DNA of 6,067 nucleotides from Euryarchaeota archaeon UBA28 (GTDB lineage: Archaea > Thermoplasmatota > Poseidoniia > Poseidoniales > Thalassarchaeaceae), in the NCBI GenBank assembly GCA_002501605.1, contig DANW01000006.1, positions 1 to 6,067 on the forward strand, given 5' to 3'. The position numbers and the translations under genes were made by a program. Shown here piece after piece: positions 4,648 to 6,067 of the stretch (its first letter is position 1; every line of letters begins with the position of its first letter). Below the pieces are notes generated by a model. That model ran no database searches, was not told the DNA's origin, and was given only the letters and a program-made list of their open reading frames with translations.

Positions 4648-6067
4648 GTGGTGGACTCACAGAAGTCATGGTCAGAGCTCGCCTCTTCCAGCCTCCTCTT
4701 GAAGGCGGTATCCTCTTGGAGAGAGGACCCAGAGAGCTGGTTAGAGGGTTCCTTCGATCGGCTACCAGAGACTGTAAGAGTCAACCCATTGAGAACTGAC
4801 AGTAAATGGGTTGAGGAATGGATTTCAGAACAGGGTGGGAAACCCGTGCCTTGGTTCAAGGGACCCGGAACTGCGTGGGAGATGCCATTCAGCAGGGGGC
4901 TTGCGGAGGGTAAGGCGAGAGAGATGCTGATAGCTCTCCATGAGACAGGTAGAATCACACGTCAAGAGATTGTATCGATGATACCGGTATTGGCACTACA
5001 GGTATCTGCGGGCGATTACGTACTCGATATGTGCGCTTCTCCCGGATCAAAAACGACTCAGATCTCTGAGTGTCTAGGCGAAGATGGGGTTGTATTCGCC
5101 AATGAGATTTCAAACTCCAGGGCAAACACTTTGGTTTCCAATGTTCACAGGCACGGCTCGAAATCTGCTGTAGTTATCAATCATGATGGCAGGCATCTTC
5201 CAAATATGCCAAATCATGGTTTTGACAAGGTTCTGGTGGACGCTCCATGTACAGGCTCAGCTACTACTAGGAAGAATCCGGAAGTATGGCACAAGTGGAC
5301 ACCAGAATCAGGCAGGTCACTACATGACCTTCAGATAGAACTTCTCAGGAAGGCTGTCAAACTGACTAGACCCGGGGGGAGAATAGTCTACTCGACGTGC
5401 TCCTTGGACCCTGTGGAGAATGAGGCCGTTGTAGCCGAGGTCATTAGATCAGAGCCGGATATTGAACTGATTCCCGTTTCAGAGATTCTACCTGAGCTTC
5501 CGGGAAGGAGGGGGCTCCAATCATGGGATAGTCTAGACTCCGCTGCGAATCCCTCCACAGATATTATCTTGAAAGACTCAATGATGACTCCTAAGGAAAA
5601 AAGAGTTTCAGAGACCTTAGCCAATTGTATGAGAATTTGGAATGACGATATTGGAGGAGGGGGATTCTTCATTTCAGTAATACAGAAATCCCAAGATGCC
5701 TCGTCTGCGCCCATAGATTTGGAATCCATCAAGCATTCAGATTCTGTCAAACCGGATATCCCCAGCTCTCCTCAGCCAATAGAGAAATCCCTCAGAGAAA
5801 CAATTGAGCAGAAATGGGGGGCCGTTCCAGATGAGCTTTGGCTTAGGGGAAAGAAGGTACTTTGGGCAAATCCAGAAGCAAGGTCTGTTTGGTCATCTGG
5901 GAGGACAATCAGAAACGGCAAAGTAGCCATACCAGGGGGCAGGTGGAGACCCCTTAGGGTAGTTCATCTTGGAATGGAACTGGCTAGGATAAGGAACGGG
6001 AAGATTGACAGGGTAGTTGGAAAGGCTTGTCAGGAATTCTCCAAGACACTCTCAGCTGGATTTACAG
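4648..6067 (+). CDS. NSUN2/Trm4-type RNA cytosine-5 methyltransferase, 3' end cut by window
   Basis: At least 473 residues are visible and the frame is open at the right edge. The enzyme transfers a methyl group from S-adenosylmethionine to C5 of cytosine, most likely in tRNA. Numbered from the GTG at 4648, the SAM-binding motif DMCASPGSKTTQ is at 127-138, the motif II acidic residue E153 is in ANEIS, and D180 follows in NHDGR. The catalytic pair is C201 in VDAPCTGS and C251 in YSTCSLDPVENEAVV. TTRKNPEVWHKW after the first Cys, then SLHDLQIELL, match human NSUN2 rather than bacterial RsmB/RsmF. The NSUN2-like order continues with a GGGGFFISVIQK strand and a further region from about residue 375 that resembles the NSUN2 C-terminal region. 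Short archaeal Trm4 enzymes lack this region. The start is uncertain: GTG 4648 or 4651 are the only legal early starts, yet the frame is open from 4594 and looks coding. The enzyme class is secure; tRNA positions cannot be told. Confidence 0.88.
   Translation, partial: MVDSQKSWSELASSSLLLKAVSSWREDPESWLEGSFDRLPETVRVNPLRTDSKWVEEWISEQGGKPVPWFKGPGTAWEMPFSRGLAEGKAREMLIALHETGRITRQEIVSMIPVLALQVSAGDYVLDMCASPGSKTTQISECLGEDGVVFANEISNSRANTLVSNVHRHGSKSAVVINHDGRHLPNMPNHGFDKVLVDAPCTGSATTRKNPEVWHKWTPESGRSLHDLQIELLRKAVKLTRPGGRIVYSTCSLDPVENEAVVAEVIRSEPDIELIPVSEILPELPGRRGLQSWDSLDSAANPSTDIILKDSMMTPKEKRVSETLANCMRIWNDDIGGGGFFISVIQKSQDASSAPIDLESIKHSDSVKPDIPSSPQPIEKSLRETIEQKWGAVPDELWLRGKKVLWANPEARSVWSSGRTIRNGKVAIPGGRWRPLRVVHLGMELARIRNGKIDRVVGKACQEFSKTLSAGFT

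Noticed and set aside
4578..4958. 126-codon minus-strand ORF opposite the methyltransferase N-terminus
   Set aside because: It is antisense to the LPETVRVNP region conserved in NSUN proteins; Ser-rich shadow.
5388..5750. 120-codon minus-strand ORF opposite the methyltransferase core
   Set aside because: It overlaps the catalytic YSTCS motif on the other strand and has no domain character.

Overview
The window looks like a compact stretch of an archaeal chromosome, most likely a marine planktonic euryarchaeon (Thermoplasmatota, Poseidoniales/Marine Group II-like). The best evidence is a Sec61-beta/SecG protein of archaeal type (complement 3898-4089), a XerA/XerD-like tyrosine recombinase, and an NSUN2/Trm4-type RNA m5C methyltransferase. 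The lineage is inferred from these protein types and the general style of the genes (AGG/AGA arginine codons, short spacers, acidic linkers with a W-T-L-E-Q-W tract). No marker gene settles it.

Layout, left to right. (1) complement(<1-533): the N-terminal 177 residues of an acidic SAP-domain protein whose C-terminus lies off the left edge. (2) 534-658: divergent spacer with a small inverted repeat. (3) 659-1612 (+): a RimK-family ATP-grasp glutamate ligase, very like bacterial RimK. (4) 1613-1746: spacer and xerA leader with two predicted hairpins, the second touching a good Shine-Dalgarno. (5) 1747-2832 (+): tyrosine recombinase with all catalytic residues. (6) complement(2833-3027): a 64-aa basic protein with clustered Cys/His, convergent with the recombinase at zero gap. 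(7) 3102-3896 (+): an unrecognised 264-aa acidic protein with a helical C-terminal half. (8) complement(3898-4089): secG, convergent at a 1-nt gap. (9) complement(4138-4494): an unrecognised 118-aa protein, probably in the same transcription unit as secG. (10) 4495-4647: divergent spacer with a TATA-like box and an inverted repeat. (11) 4648->6067 (+): an NSUN2-like RNA cytosine-5 methyltransferase cut by the right edge.

The genes do not form one obvious pathway. They cover protein modification (RimK-like), chromosome-dimer resolution (XerA), protein export (SecG) and RNA modification (NSUN2-like), plus four proteins without a firm function. The points most worth following are the bacterial-type RimK in a probable archaeon, where the bacterial S6 substrate should be absent; a neighbouring unknown protein ending in an S6-like Ser-Glu-Glu; two genes whose reading frame looks coding upstream of any usable start codon, each with an ATG one base out of frame nearby; and the eukaryote-like C-terminal region on the methyltransferase. 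I found no tRNA, rRNA, CRISPR array, insertion sequence or clear dif site.
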